Source: a virus. From it: a stretch of 43,552 bases of DNA. Both the position numbers and the translations under genes were made by a program. Each line of letters begins with the position of its first letter. Position 1 is the stretch's first letter. Under the pieces are notes generated by a model. That model was not told the DNA's origin. It did not search any database and saw nothing but the letters and a program-made list of their open reading frames with translations. The DNA is taken from IMG/VR virus record IMGVR_UViG_3300043429_000371, positions 1-43,552 of that record; one strand, written 5' to 3'. Positions 19,281 through 27,642 of this stretch are shown here, piece after piece.

Positions 19281-20041
19281 ACCACAATCCTCATCTTATC
19301 TTTTAGAATTATATATTCTTTAACCAGAGCAGATCTAACAATATCTTCTGCATTAAACTCAATCAAATTAAAAGAACGCATACTCTTGATAACTCTCATG
19401 AAGTCAGTCAATCCATTCTTCTCGTGTTCTCTTGTAAAGTCAGACTGGCGGAAATCGCCGCAGAATATGATCTTACAATTATGTCCTACACGTGTGATTA
19501 CTGAATCTAGTTCGTGAAGAGTAGCATTCTGCATTTCATCCACAATTACAATACAATCGTTGAGGGTAATACCACGAATAAAGGAAGTAGAAATAAACTC
19601 AACCAAGTTTCTCTGCTTTAGATACTCATAGGCATCACCTCTACCAAATAGCTCGGAGCATATTGCGTAGTAAGGAGCCTCATAAACCTTAGTCTTTTCT
19701 TTAGAGTTACCTGGCAGGAAGCCCATGTCTCTGGTAGGCACGACTGTACGCACGATAACGATCTTTTTAAAAGAACTGTCCGGATTATTAAGTATCTGTT
19801 TCAGAGAAAGATACATCGCCATGAACGATTTACCAGTTCCGGCTATACCATGTAACATTAGATTCTTTTCGTCAGCAAAAGATCTAAAAGCAATCCTCTG
19901 GTTATCTGTAAGAGGATCGAAATGTCTTAGGTTAAAATTTAGCTTTTGCTGTTGAGAACTTTCTTTTGTTTTTCCTTGTCGAAGAAGTCTTTTTTCTTTA
20001 CGAGTTAATCTTTTTGTTGGTTCTAGGATTTCTTCTTCCAT
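19277..20041 (-). CDS. phoH: PhoH-like ATPase
   Basis: 254 residues from ATG 20041, chosen because a longer start would cover the upstream gene and AGAGG lies before this ATG. Walker A GIAGTGKSFMA, Walker B VIVDEMQNAT, and the PhoH segments KKIVIVRTVVP and FCGDFRQSD are present. A basic N-terminal extension (RKEKRLLRQGK) may bind RNA. PhoH-like proteins are common in T4-like and cyanophages; role in RNA or nucleotide metabolism is not settled. Confidence 0.9.
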   Translation of the reverse strand: MEEEILEPTKRLTRKEKRLLRQGKTKESSQQQKLNFNLRHFDPLTDNQRIAFRSFADEKNLMLHGIAGTGKSFMAMYLSLKQILNNPDSSFKKIVIVRTVVPTRDMGFLPGNSKEKTKVYEAPYYAICSELFGRGDAYEYLKQRNLVEFISTSFIRGITLNDCIVIVDEMQNATLHELDSVITRVGHNCKIIFCGDFRQSDFTREHEKNGLTDFMRVIKSMRSFNLIEFNAEDIVRSALVKEYIILKDKMRIVV

Positions 20042-20048
20042 TTTGCCT

Positions 20049-20294
20049 CTAAAATGTATGGATGGTGCTCCTGCTAATGCCTTTTTGATTACCCTTTTTA
20101 ATGTGTTTAAGTAGGTCACGGAAACCATCATCAGGTTTACCCATGCCTCTACCAGAGTGTATCATTGGAGCGCCATTGACTAATTGAGTGATGTGTTTAT
20201 TCTCTTCAAGATAGACTTCAAGAGCAGAGATGCTCATGAATTCCTCATACTCTTCACCAGTTTCATCATTACGAAATAAATAAGTAGGGCACAT
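20049..20294 (-). CDS. small conserved phage protein, copy B of a paralogous pair, 81 aa
   Basis: 81 residues: PTYLFRNDETGEEYEEFMSI, then LVNGAPMIHSGRGMGKPDDG and FRDLLKHIKKGN. The start resembles FmdB-like small proteins but lacks CxxC. It is a paralogue of the gene at 20990, sharing pattern P(T/I)Y.F...T.EE(Y/W)EE(F/L)MSIS and L(V/L)NGAPM. The two copies are separated by the homing endonuclease at 20296. Confidence 0.7.
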   Translation of the reverse strand: MCPTYLFRNDETGEEYEEFMSISALEVYLEENKHITQLVNGAPMIHSGRGMGKPDDGFRDLLKHIKKGNQKGISRSTIHTF

Positions 20295-20295
20295 A

Positions 20296-20892
20296 TTAAG
20301 AATCCTTTTTCTTTCTTGCGGCTAACATTTTCTCTCTCCAAACAGGGTCTTTCCACAATTCTTTAATTTTTTCAGAATTTTTTCTCTTATGATCTTCTGT
20401 TTGTATTGCACCCTTTTTTGATTCTGATATTTTGTTTTTAGTTTCTTCGTCTCTGGATTTACCTAACCAATATTTACTAGGATTTTTCTTAGCAGCAATT
20501 CTCATATTTTCTCTTGCTTTTTCAGAGGTAGTTGTTCCTTTTCTTGGGGGATTGGATTTACATCTTTCTGACACCCAAGGTTTAGGTTTTTTAGCAGAAT
20601 CGCTCATTCTTTTTCTTGTAATAGAAGAAATATTGGAAATTCCTTCGCCGCCATCAGTCATATTTAACAGTGTGCCATTACCTATGTCTCTTCTTCCATA
20701 CCAATTAATATAAAATCTTTCTAAAGCAAAAGCTCCTATTTCTGTCAAATTTTTTTCCATTATAATAATTCTATTATGTTCTTTCGGTACAGGTATTTTA
20801 CCATGTTTTTTATATGCTCTATTACCTGTTCCTTTACCTATATAATAGGGATTTCCATTTTTATTAGAAATATATGCGTATATGTAATACAT
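20296..20892 (-). CDS. GIY-YIG homing endonuclease with NUMOD3 motifs
   Basis: 198 residues. GIY-YIG block [20 protein letters not shown], then R at NRAYKKH and [13 protein letters not shown]; the C-terminal half has repeated NUMOD3-like DNA-binding units ([34 protein letters not shown]). Strong AGGAGG site 12 bases before the ATG, partly covered by a leader hairpin. Inserted between two paralogous small genes. Confidence 0.92.
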   Translation of the reverse strand: MYYIYAYISNKNGNPYYIGKGTGNRAYKKHGKIPVPKEHNRIIIMEKNLTEIGAFALERFYINWYGRRDIGNGTLLNMTDGGEGISNISSITRKRMSDSAKKPKPWVSERCKSNPPRKGTTTSEKARENMRIAAKKNPSKYWLGKSRDEETKNKISESKKGAIQTEDHKRKNSEKIKELWKDPVWREKMLAARKKKDS

Positions 20893-20956
20893 AGCTGTGT
20901 CCTCCTAGACATAGAGTCCGCGGAGCGCCAACTCGTGACGGACACAACTATTTATG
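20893..20956 (-). promoter_or_regulatory. late-type promoter and RBS-sequestering leader of the GIY-YIG gene
   Basis: CATAAATA (20949-20956, leftward) abuts GTTGTGTCC (plus coordinates 20940-20948), which can pair with GGACACAGC (20894-20902) overlapping the AGGAGG site. Transcripts started at the late box would lose most of the upstream arm. Elements TCCGTCACGA and CGGACTCTA recur before the HNH gene at 37461. Confidence 0.55.
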
Positions 20957-20989
20957 ATTCTCAAGTTTTTAAAAACTTATATGTTGGCA

Positions 20990-21211
20990 TTACTTACCTG
21001 TTGAATCTAAGAAAGGTTTGTTTATCGAAGTAGAATCTTTGATCTTCTTCATTGGTGTGTTCTTACCCATGGTACCAGTGACCATGGGCGCACCATTGAG
21101 GAGAAGTTTGACATGAGGATGCTCTAATAGCTTAGATTCCATTTCTGAAATGGACATAAGCTCTTCCCATTCTTCTTCGGTTTGTGTGTTGAGAAACTTA
21201 TAGATAGGCAT
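20990..21211 (-). CDS. small conserved phage protein, copy A of a paralogous pair, 73 aa
   Basis: From ATG 21211 (overlapping the upstream stop, TAATG): PIYKFLNTQTEEEWEELMSI, then LLLNGAPMVTGTMGKNTP. Same family as the gene at 20049 with a diverged C-terminus (INKPFLDSTGK). Function unknown. Confidence 0.65.
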   Translation of the reverse strand: MPIYKFLNTQTEEEWEELMSISEMESKLLEHPHVKLLLNGAPMVTGTMGKNTPMKKIKDSTSINKPFLDSTGK

Positions 21212-21423
21212 TAGCAAACTGCCCTAGATGGGATGACAGGTTTCCAATCAGTAGAATCTGCGACTGGCGCTGCAGTTGTATTTCTGGGGATATACTTGGG
21301 AGTCTTCTTTTCGAAAACTGTCTGTAGATGTTCACGAATTGCTTGCCACTGAGCCTCCAACGGAGGCTCACCGTTAATCTCAGCAAATCCCTGTAGCCAA
21401 TAACAAAACTGTAAAGGTTCCAT
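21211..21423 (-). CDS. small conserved phage protein, 70 aa
   Basis: 70 residues beginning MEPLQFCYWLQGFAEINGEP, then QWQAIREHLQTVFEKKTP, a pattern common to small tailed-phage proteins of unknown function. Overlaps upstream and downstream genes by one base. The overlapping frame at 21198-21386 is treated as a shadow. Confidence 0.65.
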   Translation of the reverse strand: MEPLQFCYWLQGFAEINGEPPLEAQWQAIREHLQTVFEKKTPKYIPRNTTAAPVADSTDWKPVIPSRAVC

Positions 21424-21650
21424 CAGTCGTCCTCTTCAATAATATGCCCACGAGTAGTCCCTGCGCAAATCTCAGAGATGTCAAAGTCATCATCGTCTTC
21501 TTCTAGAAGACTAGAGATATCCTTGGTACGTAGAGCACGTTCCACACGCTTTTCCTTATACTTATTAACACGATTACGAGGGTCTTCATGATACTCTTCA
21601 TGATCCGAATAATCGTTCTTCTTAAACTTCTTTAGTGCTGACTTGCTCAT
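21423..21650 (-). CDS. hypothetical charged protein, 75 aa
   Basis: 75 residues with a basic N-terminal half (ALKKFKKNDYS, NKYKEKRVERALRTK) and an acidic C-terminus (LLEEDDDDFDISE). Coupled to both neighbours by overlapping stop/start codons. No family recognised. Confidence 0.5.
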   Translation of the reverse strand: MSKSALKKFKKNDYSDHEEYHEDPRNRVNKYKEKRVERALRTKDISSLLEEDDDDFDISEICAGTTRGHIIEEDD

Positions 21651-22066
21651 TCTGCGATTAGTCCTGGTAGTGCTTCTTTAACGTGTTGAACTGTGATGCC
21701 TGGAAATGGCATCTTCTTATCCTTCATTCCTAGGACAAGCTTTGCATCGTCTGGATCTAATCTTTCTAGGAACTCAACAAACATAGTCTCTCGCTTTGTC
21801 TGGTTGAGCGTAGGATGAAATCCTTCGACGAAATACCTAATCTTATCAGCTTCCTTGTGGAACACATGCTGCTGATCAACAAGATCGTTGGGCTTATATG
21901 GGGGTTCGCCTTCTGGCAATAGAAACTTTACGTTTGGATCGAAGATTGCTTGTAGAACAATTCGTAGAGCAAATGTATCATTAGCCTTTAGATTGTCTAC
22001 CTTTTCTTGCGTCTTCTTTAGTTTTGAAACCTTGTGTAGAAATTCATACATTCCAAGGACAGCCAT
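21647..22066 (-). CDS. conserved T4-superfamily protein of unknown function (DUF6433-like)
   Basis: 139 residues: FALRIVLQAIFDPNVKFLLP, EGEPPYKPNDLVDQQ, KRETMFVEFLERLDPDDAKL and a final LPGLIAE. This pattern is widespread in cyanophage and other T4-like genomes beside replication genes. The DUF6433 name is from memory. Located next to RNase H. Confidence 0.7.
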   Translation of the reverse strand: MAVLGMYEFLHKVSKLKKTQEKVDNLKANDTFALRIVLQAIFDPNVKFLLPEGEPPYKPNDLVDQQHVFHKEADKIRYFVEGFHPTLNQTKRETMFVEFLERLDPDDAKLVLGMKDKKMPFPGITVQHVKEALPGLIAE

Positions 22067-22075
22067 TTATATCTC

Positions 22076-22933
22076 CTAAAAATCACTCAAACAGTCAGTA
22101 AGGTTTTTGAGTTTGTTTGCTATAAAATAATTTAGTAGTTTGCTACGATCGCGATTTGACTGTGCGTCAAACTGCTCCATAACCTTCTCACGAATGAAGT
22201 CAGGAGTAAAACTGAGATCGATTAGCTTTGCGTTACGAGAATAATTACGGGCAGTAACTGTATCCATATCTTCTAGATCAGTTCCCATAATCTTTTCCAT
22301 CTTCTTTGCTGTCAGTGGTCTCTGGCGATCGCCAACAACAAAAACATTATCAGGGGAAAGGACGTTAGGAATGCCATCACCAGCATCTCCCTTTAGGATA
22401 TGTTCGTGAAGAAAACGTTCCGGATCCTCGTGAGAAACCCACTTCTTGCGGGTAGGATCATACTGTCTTACATTAGGATAAATGTGCAATTGAATGAAAT
22501 CTTTATCGCCTGATAGAATGAGAATTTTCTCACCAGTATTTAGCTCTGAACTAAACTCAGTGACAAGAGTTGAGATGATATCGTCTGCTTCTGCAGCTTC
22601 AACATCAATAACTCGGTAAGGAAAATACTCCTTTAGTTCTGCGCGAATCTTGTTAAGGCATTCGAACAGAGCCTTCCAATCTAGCTCAGACTTTTCAAGG
22701 TTCTTCTTTCGGTTTGCCTTGTAATAAGGAAACACCTGCTTGCGCCAATAATTGGTGTTATCACAAGCAATAATCATTTCGCCATACTCGTCACCGAACT
22801 TAACCTTATACGAACGGAGAGAGTTTAAGATCATATGGCGAACCATATTTTCTTCTAGCTGAGCGTTGGTATGGTTACCAAGCTGCATTAGAAGATTTGA
22901 CAACATGACCTGATTCAAGTCAACAATAATCAC
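22076..22933 (-). CDS. rnh: RNase H / FEN-1-like 5' nuclease (T4 Rnh type)
   Basis: 285 residues (T4 RNase H is 305). Metal-site acidic residues sit in the N-terminal MIIVDLNQVM, in IIACDNTNYWRKQVFPYYK, in DVEAAEADDIISTLV and in ILSGDKDFIQLH; then the H3TH-like HILKGDAGDGIPNVL. Removes RNA primers of lagging-strand fragments. Member of the leftward operon driven from 23363. Confidence 0.9.
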   Translation of the reverse strand: MIIVDLNQVMLSNLLMQLGNHTNAQLEENMVRHMILNSLRSYKVKFGDEYGEMIIACDNTNYWRKQVFPYYKANRKKNLEKSELDWKALFECLNKIRAELKEYFPYRVIDVEAAEADDIISTLVTEFSSELNTGEKILILSGDKDFIQLHIYPNVRQYDPTRKKWVSHEDPERFLHEHILKGDAGDGIPNVLSPDNVFVVGDRQRPLTAKKMEKIMGTDLEDMDTVTARNYSRNAKLIDLSFTPDFIREKVMEQFDAQSNRDRSKLLNYFIANKLKNLTDCLSDF

Positions 22934-22941
22934 AATTTCAC

Positions 22942-23328
22942 CTATTCTGTTTCTTCGTCTTCTACAGTTTTTAGTTCGAGTTCTAGTTTATTTACAATCT
23001 TATACGCACCTTCCTCTTTGGGATGAGGAATAAAGATTGCTTCTGCTACTTGCTGAAAAGGATGGTGCATATCATAGTGTTTTAGCATTAGAGAACGTAA
23101 CGCTTCAACTATAAGAGCGCCATCCTTAATATCATGATCAACATCGTCTTCAATGAGACCAAATCCTGCGATATCTAGCTGGTTAAAAATCATAGGAACA
23201 AGGTTTTGAATCGTCTCTTGGATATGATAATGCCTCATCATGTCCATGTTATGTTGGATATCCTCTAGAGTTATTCCCTTTGTATCCTGTTTTCCCTTGG
23301 GAAAAGTTACAACATTATTCGAAGTCAT
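22942..23328 (-). CDS. conserved hypothetical protein, first gene of operon, 128 aa
   Basis: 128 residues, helical, acidic: LEDIQHNMDMMRHYHIQETI, ALIVEALRSLMLKHYDMHHP. No domain recognised. It sits seven bases behind the -10 box of a perfect promoter, so its mRNA has almost no leader. Confidence 0.55.
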   Translation of the reverse strand: MTSNNVVTFPKGKQDTKGITLEDIQHNMDMMRHYHIQETIQNLVPMIFNQLDIAGFGLIEDDVDHDIKDGALIVEALRSLMLKHYDMHHPFQQVAEAIFIPHPKEEGAYKIVNKLELELKTVEDEETE

Positions 23329-23334
23329 GATAAT

Positions 23335-23363
23335 ATATTACCTTATAATATTATTATTGTCAA
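23335..23363 (-). promoter_or_regulatory. consensus sigma-70 promoter (leftward)
   Basis: On the minus strand TTGACA, 17-base spacer, TAATAT, with AGGTAATATAT around the -10. Drives 23328 to 18253. Confidence 0.85.
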
Positions 23364-23368
23364 TATAT

Positions 23369-24358
23369 TTAGTTGTGATAGACCACACTAGATCCTAGTC
23401 CATAAAATTCGAAGTCGTAAATTCTACAGTCTTTGTGTAGATTAGAGATCGCCCAAGTTACTGACGATCTATGAATTTCTGGCACATAGAAAATAAAAAA
23501 TCCTCCTCCGCCTGCTCCTAGAAGTTTACCTCCTAAAGCTCCAGAATCCATTGCTGTATTGTAGATTTCATCGAAATAGTCTTGCGTTATTTCTTCGCAA
23601 ACACCTTTCTTATCTATCCATGATTCGTGTAGAAGTCTACCGAAATCGTCAATCTTTCCTTTATGGATCAGTTCTAATGCTTCGAAAGCCTTATCCTTAG
23701 ACCTCTTGACTTTATTAAATTTGTCAACATCTACCATGGCTTTCTGTTGTTTCTGAAGAATGTTATTAGCGTTTCTACTTCTTCCAGAGTAAACCAACAA
23801 TAGATTTTTTTCTAAAGCCATTAAATTAGGATTGGTTAGTCTAACTTCTTCTACATCAACTTGACCGTTTTTTCTAAACTGAAAAAGATTAAACCCTCCA
23901 TAAACGGCAGCGTATTGATCCTGTTTACCAACAGGATATCCGCAACGATTCATTTCTATTTCGCATGCAGTTTCTGCGAAATGACTTCGGGATCTTTCGT
24001 TGTTGTTAATTGTAGAGATAGCCTTAACAAGCCCAACTGTAAAAGCAGAAGAGCTACCAAGGCCAGAACCCTTAGTAACAATATCAGACATTGACGCAAC
24101 CGTAATCTCCTTTGAAATATTGTAATACTTTAAAGTTTCTCTTGTGATTGCGTGTTGCATTTGTTCAATATCGTATTGTTCTTCAACTTCATCATACATG
24201 CAGCGTACGCCCATGTGAGGAACTTTGTGAGCCATTACGTAAATAAATTTATTGATAGTCACTGAAAGAGCGGCACCGTCTTCCTTTTCATAGAAAGACG
24301 GCATATCGCTACCACCACTGAAGAAAGAAACACGTAGTGGAGTTTTTGTAATAATCAT
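23369..24358 (-). CDS. hddA: D-glycero-D-manno-heptose 7-phosphate kinase-like GHMP kinase (HddA)
   Basis: 329 residues from ATG 24358. GHMP motifs: TPLRVSFFSGGSDMPSF (motif 1), GSGLGSSSAFTVGLVKA (glycine-rich ATP loop) and GGKLLGAGGGGFFIFY (motif 3), which together match the HddA branch. Expected reaction: phosphorylation of D-glycero-D-manno-heptose 7-phosphate at C1. Last gene of the heptose operon; a fucose/sugar kinase reading is less likely given GmhA and GmhB neighbours. Confidence 0.88.
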   Translation of the reverse strand: MIITKTPLRVSFFSGGSDMPSFYEKEDGAALSVTINKFIYVMAHKVPHMGVRCMYDEVEEQYDIEQMQHAITRETLKYYNISKEITVASMSDIVTKGSGLGSSSAFTVGLVKAISTINNNERSRSHFAETACEIEMNRCGYPVGKQDQYAAVYGGFNLFQFRKNGQVDVEEVRLTNPNLMALEKNLLLVYSGRSRNANNILQKQQKAMVDVDKFNKVKRSKDKAFEALELIHKGKIDDFGRLLHESWIDKKGVCEEITQDYFDEIYNTAMDSGALGGKLLGAGGGGFFIFYVPEIHRSSVTWAISNLHKDCRIYDFEFYGLGSSVVYHN

Positions 24359-24359
24359 A

Positions 24360-25355
24360 TTACACCTTATATACGAACATTGGTTCAGGGAACTTTCTAG
24401 ATTCAACAGTTGGATACTGTTGTAGGAGATCTCTTAAGACAGCATTCCATTTGTTATTAATGAACTCAATGTTAAATCTAGAATCAACGTATACCTTATT
24501 GAAAGCTAACATACTCTTCTCGTTGTCTTCTCTAACAAGTTGAATAGCAGCGTTCAAATTACCAGCAAACAAAGAAGCATGAATAGTCTTGTCTTCCATG
24601 TTACCATGGTACATAACATTTAATCCACCAGATGTTTCAGGTAAAGCTCCAAGATTAGGATGAACACAAACTAGTCTAGCAGACATAGCTTCAAGCATAG
24701 CACGACAAGAAGTCTCAACCCAAATAGAAGGATATGCAAAGATATGAGCAGAGTTTAGATGCTCCTTCAACTTTTCGTTTGAAACAAATCCATGATATGT
24801 CATTTGAGGATGATTACGAATCTTATCATATAATGGCTCAAACTGTTTATCTGCTTCATCCCAGCCATAAATCTTAAAAGAGGAAAATACGTCTAGATGA
24901 ATATCAGGTTGAGTCTCTGCCAACCTCTCGAATACAGGAACTAAAATCTCTAGCCCACGTTGAGGAGTTGATGTGTAAACTAACCGAATCTTATCCTTGG
25001 GCTTTTCTACCTCTGGAGCAGGTTCGATGCCTGACTCTAGGATAACTGACTTGTTATCCATGGGTAATCCATGGATAAGATTGTACCTCTGGTACTGCCA
25101 GTTTGAAATAAAAACAAACTTGTGATACTTATCTCGCCATTCAGTGTTACGGAACTTAGCAGACTCTGGGTCTTCTGGTAAATCGTGACACCAAAATAAT
25201 CTAATCTTAGATTCGTCTAACTGACGTTCGCGAGAACAGATAATTTGAAAATTATCTAGTAGATCCTGATCTAAAATCTCAGCTAGCTTTCTCTTTGCGA
25301 TCTCTGTTCCGCCTTGAGCCTTTGATGAAATTTCGTTTTCTTCAAATCCCTTCAT
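24360..25355 (-). CDS. GT-B (family 4-like) glycosyltransferase
   Basis: 331 residues. KFVFISNWQYQRY and VILESGIEP are typical of the N-domain end; RLVYTSTPQRGLEILVPVFE, YHGFVSNEKLKEHL and AYPSIWVETSCRAMLEAMS are the C-domain, the last holding the EX7E-like motif. A retaining GT4-type enzyme with a short N-domain. Between the transaldolase and the kinase, so a heptosyl or related transferase is plausible; acceptor unknown (host glycan, virion or DNA). Confidence 0.85.
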   Translation of the reverse strand: MKGFEENEISSKAQGGTEIAKRKLAEILDQDLLDNFQIICSRERQLDESKIRLFWCHDLPEDPESAKFRNTEWRDKYHKFVFISNWQYQRYNLIHGLPMDNKSVILESGIEPAPEVEKPKDKIRLVYTSTPQRGLEILVPVFERLAETQPDIHLDVFSSFKIYGWDEADKQFEPLYDKIRNHPQMTYHGFVSNEKLKEHLNSAHIFAYPSIWVETSCRAMLEAMSARLVCVHPNLGALPETSGGLNVMYHGNMEDKTIHASLFAGNLNAAIQLVREDNEKSMLAFNKVYVDSRFNIEFINNKWNAVLRDLLQQYPTVESRKFPEPMFVYKV

Positions 25356-26101
25356 TATACTTCAATCCTGTATCCAGATGCAACAGCATCATTATAAAAC
25401 ATTTGAACTGTTTCTTGTGAAAACTCTTCTAAATCCTTGTTCTCTAGACTTAACTTTTTAATCTGATCATGAAGCATAGTAATAATGTTACAGCCAGAAT
25501 GTTCAGCCATTCGTAGATGATAAAGTTCTCTACAAGAAGCCCAAAGAAACTTTACATTTTTTACATCGTTTTCTTCAAAACAATCCATTTCTTGAACACA
25601 ACGTTTTGTTCTATCAACTGGATCTCGAAGAGTATCAGCAATACGTCCAGAGAAGATAGAAATAATTACTGGAACTTCGGGGTTGTTAATGCTTTCAAGA
25701 ATTTTAAAGGTCTGTTGTGGCGTAAACACAGCGGTAACATTTACCTTCACACCCTCTTCGTTAAGCAAACGAATAAGACCGTAATTAGGTTCGCCCTTTG
25801 TATTCGTAACTGGAATTTTAACGAATACGTCATACTTATAAAACTCGCCCCACGAAGCAATCTTCTTTGCTTGCTCGTACATACTATTAGTATCATCAGC
25901 AAATACTTCTAGAGAAATATTAGTCCCTGGTCTCTTTTGCGCTAAAACACTAATAATATTATGAGCGAATTCCTCATAATCAGTAACACCAGCTTGCCTC
26001 ATAAGAGTTGGATTAGTAGTAAATCCAGTAACAAGAGGATTCTCTGCCGCTTTTAAAATACCATTAAAATCAGCACCATCTGCATAAATTTCAATCGTCA
26101 T
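25355..26101 (-). CDS. transaldolase / fructose-6-phosphate aldolase family
   Basis: 248 residues. GFTTNPTLMRQAG near the N-terminus, DVFVKIPVTN with the Schiff-base lysine, NVTAVFTPQQ and SIFSGRIADT are diagnostic. True transaldolase activity could make sedoheptulose 7-phosphate, the substrate of GmhA encoded two genes upstream. Cyanophages carry a TalC relative that diverts the pentose phosphate pathway. Overlaps the stop of gmhB and the start of the glycosyltransferase. Confidence 0.9.
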   Translation of the reverse strand: MTIEIYADGADFNGILKAAENPLVTGFTTNPTLMRQAGVTDYEEFAHNIISVLAQKRPGTNISLEVFADDTNSMYEQAKKIASWGEFYKYDVFVKIPVTNTKGEPNYGLIRLLNEEGVKVNVTAVFTPQQTFKILESINNPEVPVIISIFSGRIADTLRDPVDRTKRCVQEMDCFEENDVKNVKFLWASCRELYHLRMAEHSGCNIITMLHDQIKKLSLENKDLEEFSQETVQMFYNDAVASGYRIEV

Positions 26102-26640
26102 TCGCCACCTACATTTTGTTGAATAATAATTACTGCCTCAAGAAGATTCTTGGCATAAAAGTCTGGTTTGATATGCATATACTCTTCAGGAGAAGAATAG
26201 ATATCTCCAAGGTATATAGTCGCGACCCCAGCCTTGTTACCAGCAACCACATCTTTCCAAGTATCACCAATCATCCAACTACGTTCTCTAGTAATCATCC
26301 ATTCTTTGATTACCTTATCAAGCATACCAGAATTAGGTTTGTATTCTGGTGTACCACGAGTTCTAGCTGCTTGAATAGTATCAACTTTTAAATCATTCTT
26401 GAGGCGTTGATGAATTACATTCATTGTTTCTTCAGTAGTATAACCATCATCAACATCAGGTTGATTGGTTACTACATGCAAAGTATAACCTAAACTACGA
26501 AAACTAGCAATAGCTTGTTCTACGCCATCAATATATTCAAACTCTGAATAATACCAAGGACAAACATGTTTAGGATTATCCCTTCCATGAACCAATTCGT
26601 TGATTGTTCCATCTCGATCTAGGAAAATAGCTTTTACCAT
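26098..26640 (-). CDS. gmhB: D,D-heptose 1,7-bisphosphate phosphatase (GmhB, HAD family)
   Basis: 180 residues. HAD motif I FLDRDGTINE, motif II VVTNQP, then a motif III/IV region GDTWKDVVAGNKAG. The GmhB zinc loop is only partly conserved (HVCPWYYSEF, ARTRGTPEYKPNSGM), so metal binding there is doubtful. Removes the C7 phosphate between kinase and nucleotidyltransferase steps. Confidence 0.88.
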   Translation of the reverse strand: MVKAIFLDRDGTINELVHGRDNPKHVCPWYYSEFEYIDGVEQAIASFRSLGYTLHVVTNQPDVDDGYTTEETMNVIHQRLKNDLKVDTIQAARTRGTPEYKPNSGMLDKVIKEWMITRERSWMIGDTWKDVVAGNKAGVATIYLGDIYSSPEEYMHIKPDFYAKNLLEAVIIIQQNVGGE

Positions 26641-27218
26641 TTTGTAGAATTCTTCTGTAAAACTGGATTAGAAACCAAGCAATGCCAAACTACTGCCTGA
26701 AATGCTTCTGAATGAGGCGTAACCCGAGCAGGATTTACCTCAGGAATATGAACAACCTGATGAGCCATCTGATGGGTATATCCGTTATTCTTACCAACAA
26801 TACCAAAGATATGAGCTCCAACATAATTGGCATAATCAATTGCCTTAACTAAGGCTACTGATACATTCTTTTCTTTGTTTCCACCACCAACGGAAAGAAC
26901 AAAGATAGCATCATACTTATTAAGATTGCTAGTGCGTAGATATTCGTCGAAGATAGTATCAAAACCTTCATCATTTGTTCTAGCAGTAAGCTCTGGAACA
27001 TTATCTGTTGGACAATACGCTTCAATACCACATAGCTTTCTAAGATCGTTTACCATGTGAGAAGCATTACCAGCAGAACCACCAACTCCCAAAACAAAAA
27101 CTCTACCTGCTCGAGCTCTAACTTCTGAAAGAGCTTCGGCTAGAATTTGAATCTTTCGAGTATCGATAGCCTGTGAAATAGTTGTTACTTCTTGAAAGAA
27201 ATCGTCAGAGTGACTCAT
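26634..27218 (-). CDS. gmhA: sedoheptulose 7-phosphate isomerase (GmhA, SIS domain)
   Basis: 194 residues, full length. RVFVLGVGGSAGNASHMVND is the SIS phosphate-binding core and AIFVLSVGGGNKEKNVSVAL the second; conserved acidic and His residues near TARTNDEGFDTIF and HSEAFQAVVWH fit the GmhA site. First committed step: sedoheptulose 7-phosphate to D-glycero-D-manno-heptose 7-phosphate. Confidence 0.92.
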   Translation of the reverse strand: MSHSDDFFQEVTTISQAIDTRKIQILAEALSEVRARAGRVFVLGVGGSAGNASHMVNDLRKLCGIEAYCPTDNVPELTARTNDEGFDTIFDEYLRTSNLNKYDAIFVLSVGGGNKEKNVSVALVKAIDYANYVGAHIFGIVGKNNGYTHQMAHQVVHIPEVNPARVTPHSEAFQAVVWHCLVSNPVLQKNSTKW

Positions 27219-27642
27219 TATGTTTAATCCTTTTTCTCAAACCACTTGAAGAATAATTATGTAATCTATCAATATAGATAATCTCAACGGATCTGTTTTC
27301 GCAGATGTCTTGACCGTTTAATGTTTGACCCTTATATTCTGATCCTATAAACCTTTTGTTTATATTAAGAATAGATAGCATATTACTTAGGTCTTCCTCA
27401 GTATCGTAAGGAATGATCTCATCTACGCATCTTAAAGCGTTTAACTGACACCAACGTTCGAACGTTGTCTGAACTGGTTTGTTTTTCTCTTTGGGCCTAT
27501 TAATAGTAGGATCAGTTTGTAACCCTACTATCAACCAATTACATTGTTTCTTACATTGTTCTAGCATGGAAACATGACCTGCATGAAGCAGGTCAAATGA
27601 GCCAAAAGTAATTCCTATTGAAAAATTATCCTCTGACAACAT
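27205..27642 (-). CDS. HldE-C/TagD-type nucleotidyltransferase
   Basis: 145 residues from ATG 27642, preceded by GGAGGAAAT. Nucleotidyltransferase motif GSFDLLHAGHVSMLEQ (HxGH), then LIVGLQTDPTINRPKEKNKP and a final YSSSGLRKRI (equivalent of the STS/SSxI motif). Expected to couple NTP to heptose 1-phosphate. This fold is that of ADP-heptose synthase HldE C-domain, not the HddC type usually paired with HddA, so the nucleotide (ADP, CDP or other) is uncertain. Confidence 0.85.
   Translation of the reverse strand: MLSEDNFSIGITFGSFDLLHAGHVSMLEQCKKQCNWLIVGLQTDPTINRPKEKNKPVQTTFERWCQLNALRCVDEIIPYDTEEDLSNMLSILNINKRFIGSEYKGQTLNGQDICENRSVEIIYIDRLHNYSSSGLRKRIKHNESL

Noticed and set aside
21198-21386. 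62-codon leftward frame overlapping the 70-residue phage protein
   Set aside because: The competing frame is a recognisable phage family with exact stop/start coupling.
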